Shown: positions 43,355 to 52,526, counted from the first letter of the stretch. The stretch is 64,000 nt of DNA from Hyphomonadaceae bacterium UBA1933 (GCA_002337085.1 DDFH01000003.1:62001-126000), one strand, 5' to 3'. Made by a program: numbers and translations. The notes: generated from the sequence alone by a model not told the origin.

Positions 43355-45160
43355 TTAGGCAACTTTAGGCTGATTAGATAATTCAGAAGGCGTTGTTTGC
43401 GTCTTATCGTGGTAGTTTTTCTTTTCTGGCAAAGGCGGTTGGATACCGTTTTGTACCCATTCACGTGCATATGCTTCAAACGCTTCTGGAGCCATAGGTG
43501 CGCCAAACAAATAGCCTTGGCCAAGTGTTGCCCCGCGTTTACGTAGGAATGCGGCTTGCTCTTCGGTTTCAACACCTTCGGCAACAGTTTCATAATTCAA
43601 ACCGCCTGCCATTGCGATAATGGTTTCGATGAGCGCCGGTGCATGTTTGTCTTTGCCCAATGCATGAATGAATGATTGGTCAATTTTGAACACGTCAAAT
43701 GGCAATGAAGTTAATGACGCAAGGTTCGAGTGACCAGTTCCGAAATCATCGATTGCAATTTTAACACCTTTTAAGCGTAAAGGTTCAAGCAATCTTTGAA
43801 CGCGTTCTGGGTTTGACATTGCGATGGATTCAGTGATTTCAAGCTCAAACAGGCTTGGCGGTAAGCCAGATTCTTTTAATGCAGCGCAAACTTTATGATT
43901 AAAATTATCATCGCTGAATTGTGCAGTAGAAACGTTTACCGCAACGCGCAATGCAATACCACGCAATAACCAACTTGCGGCATAGCGTGCAGATTCACGC
44001 AAGATTACGTCGCCTAATGGCCCAATAAGACCTGATTCTTCTGCGGCAGGGATGAAACGTGCCGGTGAAACCATGCCATATTTAGGGTGATTCCAGCGAA
44101 CTAATGCCTCGCAGCCAACAATACGACCGGTTCCCAAATCTACTTTTGGCTGGAAATAAGGGACAAATTGATTTTTCTCAATGCCCTGGCGAATTTCATT
44201 CTCAAGAATTAATTTGCTAAGGGCGCGTTGATTCAATTTACGGGTAAAGAACATTGAACGACCGCCACCGGCATTGCGCGCATGGGTCATAGCAAGTTCT
44301 GCAGAACGGATAATTTCATCGCCAGATTCACCATCTTGTGGGAAAACGGCAATACCACAACTTGCACCCAAAACAATGCGGTGATGTTGCAATTCAAAAG
44401 GTTGTCTTAAAGATGCCGCAACCAATTGCGCGAATTTACCAGCGCCAGTTGGATCTTCAACATCAGGAATAAGAATAGCAAATTCAGAACCACCCATACG
44501 CGCCAATAATGCCGGACGGGTTTCACAATTTTTAAGCCTTACAATACGATCAGATGCACGAACTGCTGCATCAAGTCTTTCAGTAACTAGACCCAATAAT
44601 TCTTCGCCAACCACTTTGCCAAGCGTGTTTTGAACGCGCAAGAAGCGGTCAATATCAATTGAAATTGCTGCGCCAACGCCTTTGGTGGAGATGGCAGATT
44701 TAATAACTTCTTCTGCTTCTTGTTTAAAACGTTCACGGTTTGGCAGCTCGGTAACAGTATCAACGAATGACATGCGTTGAATGCGTTGCATAGATGCGTC
44801 AAGGCGTTGCAACATTGTGTTAATTGCGCGTGACAATTGTTCTAATTCATCGCCCGTCGCAATATCAAGACGCGCACCAAGGCGGCGTAAGTTCGCGTGT
44901 TGCATAAAATCTGTCATGGTTTCAAGTGGCGCAATAATGCGACGAACCACAATCAAAAATATAGATGCAGTGAACACAAGTGTTGATGAAGACACGGTAA
45001 TTGCGGCCAACCGATTACCATTGGGGCCAAGGTTAAAAAATACTGAAACCGAAACAACAGCAAGTGCAACAAGATTTAAGGCCAGATAAATTGAGGTCAG
45101 CCGACCAGCCAAGGTTGACTGCATCTTGTGATAAAAACTGCGATCACCTTTTTTAAACAA
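43355..45160 (-). CDS. Membrane GGDEF-EAL protein with degenerate GGDEF motif
   Basis: Inner-membrane cyclic-di-GMP protein of 601 residues. Two membrane helices (about 16-38 and 40-62) with almost no periplasmic loop are followed by a HAMP-like segment (PLETMTDFMQHANLRRLGAR). The GGDEF domain (about 125-290) has GGSEF where GGDEF or GGEEF is needed and no RxxD inhibitory site, so it probably does not make c-di-GMP. The EAL domain (about 305-560) is complete: EALVRW, NVSTAQF, ELEITES, DDFGTGHSNL, FKIDQSF, EGVETEEQ and GQGYLFG. The likely activity is c-di-GMP phosphodiesterase, with GTP sensing by the GGDEF-like part inferred. TTG is the probable start, after GAGG. Confidence 0.92.
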   Translation of the reverse strand: MFKKGDRSFYHKMQSTLAGRLTSIYLALNLVALAVVSVSVFFNLGPNGNRLAAITVSSSTLVFTASIFLIVVRRIIAPLETMTDFMQHANLRRLGARLDIATGDELEQLSRAINTMLQRLDASMQRIQRMSFVDTVTELPNRERFKQEAEEVIKSAISTKGVGAAISIDIDRFLRVQNTLGKVVGEELLGLVTERLDAAVRASDRIVRLKNCETRPALLARMGGSEFAILIPDVEDPTGAGKFAQLVAASLRQPFELQHHRIVLGASCGIAVFPQDGESGDEIIRSAELAMTHARNAGGGRSMFFTRKLNQRALSKLILENEIRQGIEKNQFVPYFQPKVDLGTGRIVGCEALVRWNHPKYGMVSPARFIPAAEESGLIGPLGDVILRESARYAASWLLRGIALRVAVNVSTAQFSDDNFNHKVCAALKESGLPPSLFELEITESIAMSNPERVQRLLEPLRLKGVKIAIDDFGTGHSNLASLTSLPFDVFKIDQSFIHALGKDKHAPALIETIIAMAGGLNYETVAEGVETEEQAAFLRKRGATLGQGYLFGAPMAPEAFEAYAREWVQNGIQPPLPEKKNYHDKTQTTPSELSNQPKVA

Positions 45161-45498
45161 TATAATTTACCTCAATTTATTCCCTGATATTTGTCAGAAA
45201 GGTCACATTAATATTAGTTTGGTTTAAATCTTATTAACTCGTGTGTATTTTTACACTTATGTCTAGGTTTTTGCACAAGTTAATCGGGGTTTCATGACAA
45301 TTTGCTGGCTATTATAAATAAAATCTATAAGTAACTCGTTTTATGAAATTGTAATATATCTGCAAGAAAGCCTCAATTAAGAGAAATTCTGCTTGCACCA
45401 TTAATCATTTCTATTATTTACCTATGATATAGAAGGGAAATCTAATTTTACCTTCGGCATTATTAGATGTATATGGTAGTTTCTAAAGGAGAAGTAAC
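45161..45498. other. Divergent GGDEF-EAL / infC intergenic region
   Basis: These 338 AT-rich bases have no credible gene. They hold the infC SD (AAAGGAG, 45485-45491) and a small dyad GTGTA-TTTT-TACAC (45243-45256) about 85 bases ahead of the GGDEF-EAL start. No promoter could be assigned with confidence. Confidence 0.55.
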
Positions 45499-46038
45499 AT
45501 AAGAAGACCAACCCAAGCCCCGCCAGCAAAAGATGGCCCACGCGTAAATGATGAAATCAGGGCGCCTCGCGTTCTATTGATTGACGAAAACGGCGAAAAA
45601 CAAGGCGAAATGCCTTTGGTTGCTGCGCTTGAAGCTGCGCAGGAAGCCGGTCTTGATTTGGTGGAAATCGTTGCAACTGCAAACCCGCCAGTCGTTAAAA
45701 TTCTTGATTATGGCAAGTTCAAATTCCAAGAACAAAAGAAAAAGGCCGAAGCCCGCAAAAAGCAAAAAGTCGTTGAATTAAAAGAGATTAAATTGCGCCC
45801 GATGATTGATGATCATGATTATCAGGTTAAAGCAAAGGCAATGACGCGTTTCTTTGCAGAAGGGGATAAGGTGAAAATCACTTTGCGCTTTAGAGGGCGC
45901 GAAATGGCACACCAAAACCTTGGCATGGATCTTTTAATGCGAATCAAAGGCGATTTTTCAGAAACTGCCAAGGTTGAGCTTGAACCAAGACTTGAAGGTC
46001 GCCAGATGACCATGGTTCTTGCGCCAAAGAACTCTTAA
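45499..46038 (+). CDS. infC: Translation initiation factor IF-3
   Basis: Initiation factor of 179 residues that selects the start codon on the 30S subunit. The true N-terminus is read in frame upstream of the first ATG-like site: (M)RRPTQAPPAKDGPRVNDEIR, then APRVLLIDENGEKQGEMPL, which is the conserved IF-3 start. The codon at its beginning is ATA, seven bases after AAAGGAG, and an in-frame TAA lies just upstream, so ATA is the only fitting start. Non-AUG starts in infC are the basis of IF-3 autoregulation in E. coli (AUU). The C-terminal domain has KEIKLRPMIDDHDYQVKAK and KVKITLRFRGREMAH. It is not next to thrS or rpmI-rplT; glnD follows after 15 bases. Confidence 0.95.
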   Translation: MRRPTQAPPAKDGPRVNDEIRAPRVLLIDENGEKQGEMPLVAALEAAQEAGLDLVEIVATANPPVVKILDYGKFKFQEQKKKAEARKKQKVVELKEIKLRPMIDDHDYQVKAKAMTRFFAEGDKVKITLRFRGREMAHQNLGMDLLMRIKGDFSETAKVELEPRLEGRQMTMVLAPKNS

Positions 46039-46053
46039 TGATTTAGCATTAAA

Positions 46054-48891
46054 ATGGCAAACCCCGTCAAACAAAAACATAAAAGCGCCAAGTTAAGACC
46101 TTGGCGCATAAATGATGTGGTTGACGGGTGGCGTTTGCGTGTTCAGCTTTCGACTGCGGCGCAAACTTATCGCGGTGATGATGTCGCATTACGTGCCTCT
46201 GCCCTTAATATATTAAAAAGTGCGTTATTTCGCGGGCGTATGATTGCGCAAGAGCGCCTTGAAAACGGCGGTGGCGGTCTTGATTGCGCCGAATTGCTTG
46301 CCGCAGTGCAGGATGTGGTTATCTCCGCACTTTATGATTTTACATTACAACATGTTTTTAGGGTGCATAACCGCACCAATGCCGAACGTCTTACAATTTG
46401 TGCCACAGGTGGTTATGGTAGAAATGCCCTTGCACCATCGTCTGATATTGACTTGATGTTTATTCGCGCGGTCAAAGAAAGTGCTTGGGCCGAAAGTGTG
46501 ATTGAATATGTGCTTTATATGCTTTGGGATATGGGGCTAAAGGTTGGTCACGCATCGCGCACAATTCCCGAATGCTTACGTGCAGCAAAAGAAGATTTTA
46601 CAATCCGTACTTCGGTATTGGAAACGCGCTATATTTGCGGCGATGAAGATTTATTAAAAGAATTAAATACACGTTTGCGCAATGAGTTGTTTAACAATTC
46701 AATTCCGGAATTTGTTGCCGCAAAAATGAAGGAGCGTGATAATCGCCACCGTAAAATGGGTGAAAGCCGTTATATGGTTGAACCTAATATCAAAGACGGC
46801 AAGGGCGGTTTACGTGATATGCACACAATGTTTTGGATTGCCAAATATATCCATAATATTGATGTTGATACCCCAAGTGATTACGTGGGGCGTGGTATTT
46901 TTACTAAAGAGCAAATGGAAACTTTTATGGATGCCGCAGAGTTTTTGTGGACTGTGCGCTGCCATTTGCATTTTCTAACCGGTCGCCCTGAAGAAAAACT
47001 AACTTTCGACCTACAGCCTGAAATGGCACGTCGCATGGGGTATGGTGACCGTGCCGATAATCCGGCGGTTGAACGTTTCATGAAACACTATTTTGTGGTT
47101 TCAAAACAAATTGGCTCTTTAACCCGTATCATGAGCGCGAAATTAGAGGCCGATGCCCTAAAACAAGCGCCACCAGGGCTTGGGGCATTCTTTTCTAATA
47201 AACAAAAACCGCTCAGTGATAAGAGGTTTGTTTTATCCAATGGACGTATTGGCTATAAGGATGTGAAAACGGTTATTAGTCAACCAATTTCGATGTTTGA
47301 CCTATTTTTGGAGGCAAACCGTCGCGGTCTTGATATTGAACCGCGTTCTTTGGCACAAATTGCCGAGGTTGCACCAAAATCAATCGGTCTATCACGACAA
47401 AAAGAAGCAAAACAAAAATTCCTTGAGATTATGGCGGTGGAAAATGGGCCGTTTCATATTCTTAACTTTATGAATGAAACTGGCCTTCTTGGGCGCATGG
47501 TTCCTGAATTTGGGCGCATTGTCGGGCAGACCCAGTTTAATATGTATCACCATTTCACGGTTGATGAGCATACTTTGCGTGCCGTTGAAATTATCGGGCA
47601 AATTGAGCAGGGAAAACTTGCCGAAGAAGTTCCGATTGCAAGCGCGGTATTCCCGAAAATTCATAATCGCCTTGCACTTTATCTTGCCATGCTTTTACAC
47701 GATGTTGGCAAAGGTGAGGGGGATCAGCAGATTTTGGGCGCAAAGGCGACCCGCATTGCTTGCAAACGCCTTGGTGTAAGTGAAGAAGAAACCGAACTGG
47801 CGGCATGGATTGTTGGGCATCACCTTTTGATGTCCGATGTCGCGCAAAAGCGTGACCTTAGTGATGCCGAAACCATTGCCAAATTTGCGGCAGAAGTTGA
47901 AAATCTTGAACGCCTTCGCCTTTTACTTGTGCTTACGGTTGCGGATATTCGCGCGGTTGGGCCAGGGATTTGGAATGATTGGAAGGCGCAATTATTGCGT
48001 GACCTTTATAACCTTACAGAGGCGGTTTTACGGGGTGGTAAAACCGATGAGCGCTTTGTCCGTGAGGTGCTTTATGCCCAAGTTGCCGGAAAACGTAATA
48101 AATTGCTTGAAGGTAAAAATGTATCGCAATTCTTTACCGAAATCGAAGATGCCTATTGGCTTGGCTTTGATGAAAGCCAGATTGAATGGCATATTGTCGA
48201 GGTGGCAAATTATTTAAAATCCGGTCAAGATTATTGGATTGCCAACCGCATTGATAATTTGCGCAATGTTACCGAGATTATGGTTATTGCCGGCGACAGG
48301 CGTGGTTTAATTTATGATATGGTGGCAACCTTTGCCCGCAATAGCGCAAGTGTGGTTGATGCCCGTGTCTTTACCTCCAGTCGTGGGGTGGCATTTGACG
48401 TTTTCACACTACATGATGCCAATTATGAAGCATTTGGCAAAGCCCGCCAAAATATGCTGGTTAAATTAGAAAATGAGCTTGCCGCCGCAATTCATGGCGA
48501 CGCCCACGCGGTTAGTGAGTTTGGGTTCAAACCATCACGCCGCCATCAAGTATTTCAGGTCGAACCATTTGTCCTTTTTGATAATAGCGGCTCATCAAAC
48601 GACACAATTATCGAGGTTTCGGGTTCAGACCGCGCGGGGCTTTTGGCGGAATTAACCAAGGCACTTCTGGACGAGGCATTAAACATTACCTCCGCCCATA
48701 TTACCTCGCAAGGTGAACGGGCGCAGGATGCGTTCTATGTCCGCAAATTGGACGGTACAAAATTAATAGAACCGCACCGTATTGAGCGACTTAAAAAAGT
48801 GCTTGAAGAAATACTACAAAATGAACTAGAAGCGCCAACCATTGCAACACGCCGCAAACTTGCACAGGCACGTTCATCAACCCGCCGATAG
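46054..48891 (+). CDS. glnD: Bifunctional uridylyltransferase/uridylyl-removing enzyme
   Basis: Nitrogen-sensing enzyme of 945 residues that adds UMP to PII proteins when glutamine is low and removes it when glutamine is high. The nucleotidyltransferase site is TGGYGRNALAPSSDIDLMFI (about 118-137), the HD domain has MYHHFTVDEHTLRA and MLLHDVGKGEGD (about 495-560), and two ACT domains that bind glutamine are at VMVIAGDRRGLIYDM (about 748) and IEVSGSDRAGLLAELTKALL (about 851). PNIKDGKGGLRDMHTMFWIA is also a signature. It is 19 bases before murJ, a gene order common in alphaproteobacteria. Confidence 0.96.
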   Translation: MANPVKQKHKSAKLRPWRINDVVDGWRLRVQLSTAAQTYRGDDVALRASALNILKSALFRGRMIAQERLENGGGGLDCAELLAAVQDVVISALYDFTLQHVFRVHNRTNAERLTICATGGYGRNALAPSSDIDLMFIRAVKESAWAESVIEYVLYMLWDMGLKVGHASRTIPECLRAAKEDFTIRTSVLETRYICGDEDLLKELNTRLRNELFNNSIPEFVAAKMKERDNRHRKMGESRYMVEPNIKDGKGGLRDMHTMFWIAKYIHNIDVDTPSDYVGRGIFTKEQMETFMDAAEFLWTVRCHLHFLTGRPEEKLTFDLQPEMARRMGYGDRADNPAVERFMKHYFVVSKQIGSLTRIMSAKLEADALKQAPPGLGAFFSNKQKPLSDKRFVLSNGRIGYKDVKTVISQPISMFDLFLEANRRGLDIEPRSLAQIAEVAPKSIGLSRQKEAKQKFLEIMAVENGPFHILNFMNETGLLGRMVPEFGRIVGQTQFNMYHHFTVDEHTLRAVEIIGQIEQGKLAEEVPIASAVFPKIHNRLALYLAMLLHDVGKGEGDQQILGAKATRIACKRLGVSEEETELAAWIVGHHLLMSDVAQKRDLSDAETIAKFAAEVENLERLRLLLVLTVADIRAVGPGIWNDWKAQLLRDLYNLTEAVLRGGKTDERFVREVLYAQVAGKRNKLLEGKNVSQFFTEIEDAYWLGFDESQIEWHIVEVANYLKSGQDYWIANRIDNLRNVTEIMVIAGDRRGLIYDMVATFARNSASVVDARVFTSSRGVAFDVFTLHDANYEAFGKARQNMLVKLENELAAAIHGDAHAVSEFGFKPSRRHQVFQVEPFVLFDNSGSSNDTIIEVSGSDRAGLLAELTKALLDEALNITSAHITSQGERAQDAFYVRKLDGTKLIEPHRIERLKKVLEEILQNELEAPTIATRRKLAQARSSTRR

Positions 48892-48910
48892 GCTTTTATA
48901 AGGCTAATTT

Positions 48911-50479
48911 ATGTCTTTAGCGCGAAATACCCTCGTCCAATCTGTTTTTACAATGTTAAGCCGCCTGTTGGGTTATGCCCGCGACCGCGCAATTTCCAAC
49001 ATGATTGGTGCGGGTTGGATTGGTGATGCCTTTATCACGGCACAAATGTTCCCCAATCTTTTCCGCCGTATTTTGGCGGAAGGCGCTTTTTCCCAAGCCT
49101 TTGTTCCGCTTTATGCAAAAGTGCGCCAGATGCGAACCCATGAAGAAGCCGAAATAATGGCATCCGATGCCTTTTCGGTTTTAACACTTGTGTCAGTGAT
49201 TTTGACAATTGTAATGCAGGTTACAATGCCGTGGATAATTTTTGTCATCCATAATGGGCAGGCACATCATAAAGAGGCATATGACCTTGCGGTATTACTA
49301 ACCCAAATCACAATGCCATACTTGATTGGTATGGCGATTTCATCGCTTTTCGCGGGGATTTTAAACACCGCTAGTAAGTTTGCGCTTTCGGCGGCTGCAC
49401 CAACCTTGTTGAATATTTGTATTTTGTTCGCGGTGATTTTTACCCACGATCCAAAACAAGCGGCATTAAATGCGGCGGTGGCAATTTCGATTGCCGGGGT
49501 TTTGCAGGCGGCAATGCTTTATTATGGCTGTAAGCGCCTTGGGGTTTCCATCGGTTTTCGCGTCCCACGCCTTACGCCTGATGTTAAAACCATTCTAAAG
49601 GTTATGGGCCCTGCGGTGATTGCGGGTTCGGCAACGCAAATCAACGTTATTGTTTCACAGGCACTTTCATCATCCGAAGTTGGCGCGAAATCATGGCTTA
49701 ATGCCGCCGACAGATTATATCAATTGCCACTTGGGCTTATTGGGGTGGCGATTGGGGTGGCGTTATTGCCGCGTATTGCCTCGGCAATTGCCAATAAAGA
49801 TAATAAGGATGACGACATAAAGGCAATTAATGAGGGGTTGGTATTATCAATGTCTCTTACATTGCCTGCGGCGGCGGCGCTTTTGGTTATTCCATATTTC
49901 CTTATGTTTGGCTTTTGGGCGGGGGGTAAATTTACCGCACAAGATTGCATGAATACCGCAAACGCGCTTTTCAATTATGCGTGGGGTGTTCCGGCATTTG
50001 TATTAATTCGTATTTTTGCTCCTCCTTTCTTTGCCCGCCAAGACAGCAAAAGCCCAATGATGTTTGCAATTGCCGGCGTTATTGCCAATGTTGCTGTGGG
50101 CGCAACATTATTTTATTTCATGCACAAAATGCACCAAACCGGCTATATCGGCCTTTCAATTGGAACATCGGTCGCCGCATGGGTAAACACCATTTTGCTT
50201 ATGTCCGTTCTTTATAAACGCGGTTGGTGGCGCATGGAAAAATGGGTCATCGATAAATTGTCAAAAGTATTATTGGCAAGTGTGGTTATGGTTGGCTATC
50301 TCTTTGTCGCCAGATATTTCCAAGACGATATTATTGGCTGGTTCAAATTCCTAAAAATCGGCGGCAAAGAATTGGCGGTATTATTGGTATCACTAACCGG
50401 CTTTGCAATCTATCTTGGCTCGGCAATCATGTTCAAAGCCCTGACCGTAGCAGATTTAAAAGCGGCGGTGAAAAAGTAA
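48911..50479 (+). CDS. murJ: Lipid II flippase MurJ
   Basis: MOP-superfamily membrane protein of 522 residues with about 14 hydrophobic segments, which flips lipid II across the inner membrane for peptidoglycan synthesis. The N-terminus ARNTLVQSVFTMLSRLLGYARDRAI and MFPNLFRRILAEGAFSQAFV are the MurJ/MviN signature, with the essential Arg residues in SRLLGYARD and FRR. YQLPLGLIGVAIGVALLPRI and GVPAFVLIRIFAPPFFARQD are further hallmarks. It follows glnD by 19 bases; a repeat-rich gap follows. Confidence 0.96.
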   Translation: MSLARNTLVQSVFTMLSRLLGYARDRAISNMIGAGWIGDAFITAQMFPNLFRRILAEGAFSQAFVPLYAKVRQMRTHEEAEIMASDAFSVLTLVSVILTIVMQVTMPWIIFVIHNGQAHHKEAYDLAVLLTQITMPYLIGMAISSLFAGILNTASKFALSAAAPTLLNICILFAVIFTHDPKQAALNAAVAISIAGVLQAAMLYYGCKRLGVSIGFRVPRLTPDVKTILKVMGPAVIAGSATQINVIVSQALSSSEVGAKSWLNAADRLYQLPLGLIGVAIGVALLPRIASAIANKDNKDDDIKAINEGLVLSMSLTLPAAAALLVIPYFLMFGFWAGGKFTAQDCMNTANALFNYAWGVPAFVLIRIFAPPFFARQDSKSPMMFAIAGVIANVAVGATLFYFMHKMHQTGYIGLSIGTSVAAWVNTILLMSVLYKRGWWRMEKWVIDKLSKVLLASVVMVGYLFVARYFQDDIIGWFKFLKIGGKELAVLLVSLTGFAIYLGSAIMFKALTVADLKAAVKK

Positions 50480-50523
50480 TTACGAATTACGGATTACGGG
50501 TTTGTAATGCCGTTTGTAAGATT

Positions 50524-50550
50524 TGTCATGCCGCACTTGTTGCGGCATCT
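50524..50550 (+). repeat. REP-like palindrome, short-loop form
   Basis: TGTCATGCCGCA, CTTG loop, TTGCGGCATCT. The arms ATGCCGCA/TGCGGCAT pair, with compensating G-C changes against the ATCCCGCA type, which shows that the hairpin itself is conserved. Confidence 0.85.
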
Positions 50551-50575
50551 CGTAAACTTTAATAGCAAAATTAAA

Positions 50576-50612
50576 AGACCCCGCAATGCACTTCGTTTAT
50601 GCGGGGTGACAA
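50576..50612 (-). repeat. REP-like palindrome, long-loop form
   Basis: AGACCCCGCA, centre with GCACTTCGTTT, then TGCGGGGTGACA. It is the exact inverse of the long-loop unit at 10118-10154. Confidence 0.85.
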
Positions 50613-50656
50613 AGAATTCTATCTCCATTCTCACTCCTTTGTAACAATATTTTCTC

Positions 50657-50830
50657 GATATAAAACCATTATCAATCAATTGCTTATGAGAAATTCCCAG
50701 CGTTTTTTGCCGTTCCTCCAAATTGTTGACATTTGTTGACATTTTGGCGCTTAACAAATTCAAAAGCAAAAAACCAAACCACCCAAAAACCCTGACATTT
50801 CCTGACATTCAATAGCCGCACCAATTCCCC
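50657..50830 (-). repeat. Composite intergenic repeat module, copy 2 (inverted)
   Basis: Read on the minus strand: ATGTCAGGAAATGTCAGG (50808-50791), ATGTCAACAAATGTCAAC-type element exactly 66 bases on (50742-50725), then AATTGATTGATAATG (50681-50667), 127 bases from the first element against 129 in copy 1. Sequence between the motifs is also similar (TTTGGGTGGTTTG, CTTTTGAATTTGTT). Copy 1 lies at 10284-10460 on the plus strand. Confidence 0.8.
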
Positions 50831-51049
50831 CAAACCCAAAGAAATCTCTATGAATATTAATGCCGTTTATTAGTGAGGGGATAGACCAGCAACATCGCGA
50901 AATTTTTCATCATTTTATTATAAAGCATGTAGATGCAATAAAACTTGAAAGACGTAAATGTTAAGTAATTTTATATCTAGATATTTATCGAAAATTATAT
51001 AAGAATAATGAAATGTAATCGATATATAAACTATAATTAAAGGTTATCT

Positions 51050-51298
51050 ATGCTGACTAAAAAAACAGATGTCAAAATTAACGCTTCAATGTTGTCCATT
51101 GGGCTTGGCATTATCGTAGGGGTAATAAATTTATATATCGAATTTCAAAATAACAATCAGGGTGAATATTTTGACGTAATTTCTGGCAAAATTGACTGGT
51201 TCTATGCATTCGCAAATTTTATAATTCCATTTTTACTAACACTTATTTTATTTTTTCCATTGTGTTATTTCCTTTATTCGATTTTTAGAAAAAAATAA
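51050..51298 (+). CDS. Small two-helix membrane protein, unrecognised
   Basis: A protein of 82 residues with two strong hydrophobic segments (about 14-33 and 56-78) joined by a polar loop with QNNNQGEYFDVISGKID, and a basic end (RKK). AAAGG six bases before the ATG supports expression. No family is recognised. It is the first of three AT-rich genes of unknown function between the murJ repeats and ahcY. Confidence 0.55.
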   Translation: MLTKKTDVKINASMLSIGLGIIVGVINLYIEFQNNNQGEYFDVISGKIDWFYAFANFIIPFLLTLILFFPLCYFLYSIFRKK

Positions 51299-51325
51299 AA
51301 TATTTTATATGGTTTATCCAAAACT

Positions 51326-51625
51326 ATGAACAGTAAATCAAAATATTGTGAAATTGACCCGCAAATAAATTCATTTGCAAAGAAGCATGATTTTATAATC
51401 AACACTCAATTTGACAATGAATATGTTCGATATTTTCATTTTACCAATAAAAACGGCAATTGTTATCAAATTTCTTTTATGATGCCCTCAAGTGAAAGGG
51501 TTCATATCACTTTGTTGGCAATTGAAAGCAAATTTGATGATGATTTGAAGATTACATATGATATCAAAATTGAGTTGTTGAATATCTTTTTAGAAAAAAT
51601 AATATGGTTTTCTGAGGCGCTATAA
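51326..51625 (+). CDS. Small hypothetical protein
   Basis: A soluble-looking protein of 99 residues without signal peptide or membrane segment: MNSKSKYCEIDPQINSFAKK to FLEKIIWFSEAL. Alternating charged and aromatic residues suggest a small alpha/beta fold. It starts 28 bases after the membrane protein gene without a clear SD. It may be co-transcribed and function with it; nothing more can be said. Confidence 0.45.
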   Translation: MNSKSKYCEIDPQINSFAKKHDFIINTQFDNEYVRYFHFTNKNGNCYQISFMMPSSERVHITLLAIESKFDDDLKITYDIKIELLNIFLEKIIWFSEAL

Positions 51626-51786
51626 CAACAATTATCCCCACATTCCGTATCACGTCAGCCACCCTCGGTTTTTTGTTACAGGCGAAATTTGTATTTTACT
51701 ATATAGTTTTCAAGATTAGACTTAAAGTAGTTGATGGTTTATATATTTTTGCTAGTATTGTGAAATGAATTTAGGGTCGAAATAAA

Positions 51787-52419
51787 ATGAAAAACAACAT
51801 AATGCATAGGGTGGTGGTTTGTTGCGGAATTTTATTATTTGCACAAGGATGCAGTAAGACAATAGAGGCCAAAGAGACCGAAAGTCATATTACATGTAAT
51901 GTTGATTTATCAGCCCCTGGGGGTGGAAGAATTGAAGTTAGTAGATTTGACCCAATCTCAATGGGATTTCCAATGAATAAATACCAAATCATTTGGCATG
52001 TTCCAGCTTATAGTCCATCAATTGACCTTGTTGTCGGTTATGGAAGTGAATTAGTGCCTTTAGATAAATTAAAAGGTGGCGGGCATGCAAGATTTGTCAT
52101 ACCAAATGCTGCCAAAGACGGAAAATACTCGGCAGAGATTGATATTGAAGGCGGTGAAAAGTGGGTTTTCTCTGATGCTGACTTCAGCATTGGTTCTGAT
52201 ATAGGCGATTTAATGATCGATAAAGATACACAACGAGGTCAAGCTATAATAAGTGCAATTGATAACAAAACTAAATTCAAAATTATAATTTTTAATGATT
52301 CAGTCGCTTTTGCGGCATCCACATTTGACCCTTCTGAAACGGCTGAGCGTGATTTTATGTATAAGCAAGCCAAAGAATTTGTTGAAACCGCTAACCCAAA
52401 ATATTGTCATAATTATTAG
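51787..52419 (+). CDS. Predicted lipoprotein of unknown function
   Basis: Protein of 210 residues with a lipoprotein-type signal: HRVVVCCGILLFAQGC, the lipobox being AQGC with Cys at about 22. The mature part looks beta-rich, with DLSAPGGGRIEVSRFDPISM, YSAEIDIEGGEKWVFSDADF and C-terminal NPKYCHNY. Two non-lipid cysteines (ITCNVDL and KYCHNY) may pair. AGGG lies ten bases before the ATG. No family is recognised. Confidence 0.65.
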   Translation: MKNNIMHRVVVCCGILLFAQGCSKTIEAKETESHITCNVDLSAPGGGRIEVSRFDPISMGFPMNKYQIIWHVPAYSPSIDLVVGYGSELVPLDKLKGGGHARFVIPNAAKDGKYSAEIDIEGGEKWVFSDADFSIGSDIGDLMIDKDTQRGQAIISAIDNKTKFKIIIFNDSVAFAASTFDPSETAERDFMYKQAKEFVETANPKYCHNY

Positions 52420-52450
52420 ATATTTGCCCCCTCCGTCCGCTTTGCGGCCA

Positions 52451-52481
52451 CCTCCCCCGTAAGCGGTGCTTACAGGGGAGG
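52451..52481. repeat. Long GC-rich hairpin
   Basis: CCTCCCC and GGGGAGG outer arms enclose GTAAGC and GCTTAC inner arms, with one unpaired base between them on each side. Total pairing is 13 bp. Outer arms are shared with the hairpin at 36002-36022. Confidence 0.65.
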
Positions 52482-52497
52482 ATAGAGATACAAAAAC

Positions 52498-52526
52498 AAA
52501 AGGCTTGGCAACAGCCAAGCCTTTTT
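52498..52526. terminator. Bidirectional terminator between the lipoprotein gene and ahcY
   Basis: AAAAGGCTTGGC, loop AACA, GCCAAGCCTTTTT: a 12-bp perfect stem with A and T tracts, between two convergent genes. Confidence 0.9.

Larger units (their letters stand above)
50480..51049. other. Repeat-bearing gap after murJ
   Basis: A 570-base stretch without a supported gene. The left part holds TAATTACGAATTACGGATTA, two REP-like palindromes and copy 2 of the composite module; the part after 50830 is AT-rich and contains nothing recognisable except the SD (AAAGG) of the next gene. A 104-codon minus-strand frame here is made from the repeats and is not called. Confidence 0.7.

Noticed and set aside
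50494..50808. A 104-codon minus-strand reading frame starting in the module (MSGNVRVFGWFG...).
   Set aside because: It runs through the composite module and both REP-like palindromes; copy 1 has a stop after 15 codons in the same phase. It is open by chance.
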